64,000 nucleotides of DNA from Bettongia penicillata ogilbyi. Lineage: Eukaryota > Chordata > Mammalia > Diprotodontia > Potoroidae. The notes under the pieces are model-generated. The model was not told the origin of the DNA and searched no databases. It saw nothing but the letters and a program-made list of their open reading frames with translations. The stretch is taken from contig JAJHZJ010000311.1 of NCBI GenBank assembly GCA_023548195.1, positions 1,937,836 to 2,001,835 on the forward strand, in the 5' to 3' direction. Both the position numbers and the translations under genes were made by a program. Below are positions 62,865-64,000 of the stretch, one piece after another (positions within the stretch are counted from its first letter, which is position 1; every line of letters begins with the position of its first letter).

Positions 62865-63412
62865 AAAAGGCACCAACCATGTTTTCAATAAACAATTGAT
62901 CTATGGAGCAAGAAGGCATCAATTGTGGCCAATAACCTTGCTGAGGAGACCAGTCTCTATTCATAGCTAAGTTTTCTTATAGCCAACTAATAAGAGCAGG
63001 TAGAGTCTAGGATTTGGTGCCATCATCCTGTAGTCCTTCTTGTGCTGTCAGGAGAGCAAGATTGGCATATAAGTTTTATGGAACTTCAGTGTATCTCAGG
63101 AGAATTCCTTGAATGTCTTGTGCTATACAAATAGTCATAGCAAGAATACCATTCCATGGGCTCCATTCCAAGCTGGCAGCATATTAGGCACAGCATATAT
63201 CAAAATGTTGGGCAATTATGACGATACAGGTTAGTGAGTTAATAACAGTTGTATCCTTAACATCTTCTGAGCCATTCAGTATGCTCTTGAGCATCACTTT
63301 GTCAGAGGTCAACAGACTTTTGCAATCAGAAGATATGGGATCCTGATGTCCTTTGGGTCCAGTGATTTTGGCTATTTCCAAATCCACCCAATTGTACTAT
63401 CTTCCAGGAATT
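62865..63412 (-). other. Unidentified, possibly decayed coding or repeat sequence
   Basis: On the minus strand a frame at 63184-63387 ('EIAKITGPKGHQDPISSDC' near its start) is followed in the same direction by further readable but stop-broken sequence down to about 62950. It could be a processed pseudogene or an unlisted retroelement. I do not recognise the protein. Confidence 0.25.
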
Positions 63413-63415
63413 CAG

Positions 63416-63532
63416 GGCTTCTTAAATTTTTTCCACTTGTAACACTTGTAGTGCTTCTTAAGTTTAAGAACAGTTTAAGAAGCACTGTAGCTCCCAACCC
63501 CTTATGGGGTCTCAACCCACAGTTTAAGGAGC
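63416..63532. mobile_element. Short hAT-like element with internal hairpin
   Basis: Its ends 'gcttcttaaattttttcc' and 'acccacagtttaaggagct' are inverted relatives. Inside, 63450-63461 and 63475-63486 form a perfect 12-bp inverted repeat ('agtgcttcttaa' / 'ttaagaagcact') with a 13-nt loop. It resembles a marsupial MITE with an 'acccacagtttaagaagc' end, much shortened. Confidence 0.5.
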
Positions 63533-64000
63533 TCCAGAGGGCAGAACCCAAGATGGTGGAGTAGAAGCAGGTACCTGCCTGAGTTCCACCCCTCAAACTC
63601 CTCAAAAATACCTGTAAAAATGACTCTAAACTAATTCCAGAGCAGCAGAAGCCACAAAATGACAGAGTGAAACAAATTTCCAGCCCAAGACAACCTGGAA
63701 GGCTGACATGAAGAGTCTACTGTACCAGTCTCAGAGGAGTGCAGCACAGCATGGGCTGTGCCAGCACAGACAGGACTGGAGCAGGCCTCAGGGCACTGGC
63801 AGATGCTGCAAATTCAAGATTTCTCAAACCACAAATACCCAAGACAGCTTCAAAGGTCAGTAAGAAGGTTCTCTCACTTGAGTGAGAGGGGAGCATGGTC
63901 TGGCCCCTGCCCCAGACCCAGGGTAGCAGCAGCCACTGCCACAGCAGCAGTTTTTTTCTGTAGTTCTTGGGCTACAGACAGTGGAGGAATCGAGCAGCTG
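63533..64000 (+). mobile_element. L1 5' UTR, element continues past the window
   Basis: It opens 'gagctccagagggcagaacc' and 'caagatggtggagtagaagc'. The 'aAGATGG' near the 5' end is a YY1-type motif typical of L1 promoters. The sequence is then moderately GC-rich with several short gene-free frames and no stop-rich decay. The body would lie to the right of 64000. Whether it is full length or active cannot be told. Confidence 0.68.

Overview
The window looks like ordinary intergenic or intronic DNA from a marsupial. The evidence is the repeat content. There are many copies of a tRNA-derived SINE whose long 3' half contains 'cactccagta' and 'tggggtcatgaagagtc' and whose end resembles an RTE-type LINE. 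There are very numerous MIR and MIR3 (CORE-SINE) copies, L2 and L3/CR1 remnants, L1 ends of a type I associate with metatherians, RTE-like reverse transcriptase remnants and non-autonomous hAT elements. Family names come from memory of the consensus sequences. No search was run, and the species cannot be named.

I find no protein-coding gene, tRNA, rRNA, snRNA or CRISPR array that I can support. The open frames in the window are short or low in complexity (poly-LPSF, poly-LSLS, poly-RERE read through microsatellites), or they lie in transposon remnants. The only recognisable coding sequence is decayed reverse transcriptase: an RTE-like ORF2 at 3325-4735 (+) with a second fragment at 4975-5290 (-), the end of an L2 ORF2 at 56140-56915 (+), and an L3/CR1 body at 61720-62860 (-).

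Layout. 1-5840: MIR/MIR3, a nested SINE, RTE remnants and a possible solo LTR. 6-15 kb: dense SINEs, including SINE-in-SINE, MITE-in-SINE and L1-in-MIR insertions, some with readable target-site duplications. 15-23 kb: SINEs, an RTE 3' end, an inverted L2 pair, a four-element L1/MIR3 nest and a palindromic hAT element. 23.2-24.5 kb and 26.5-29.4 kb: repeat-poor, the second with a 37-unit CA array and a small CpG cluster. 30-43 kb: MIR/L2/L3 fragments, a second palindromic hAT element, and TC and GGAA arrays. 43.4-46 kb: an AT-rich array, a conserved-looking block, and a 113-bp piece of that block copied into a MIR 1.3 kb downstream. 46-55 kb: mostly unique, with two conserved-looking AT-rich blocks and a tandemly duplicated GAAT array. 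55-63 kb: L2 and L3 remnants. 63.5-64 kb: the 5' UTR of an L1 that runs off the end.

Nothing here is a convincing new biological system. The most unusual observation is the templated insertion at 45763-45875, bracketed by a 12-bp direct repeat and lacking a poly(A) tail.
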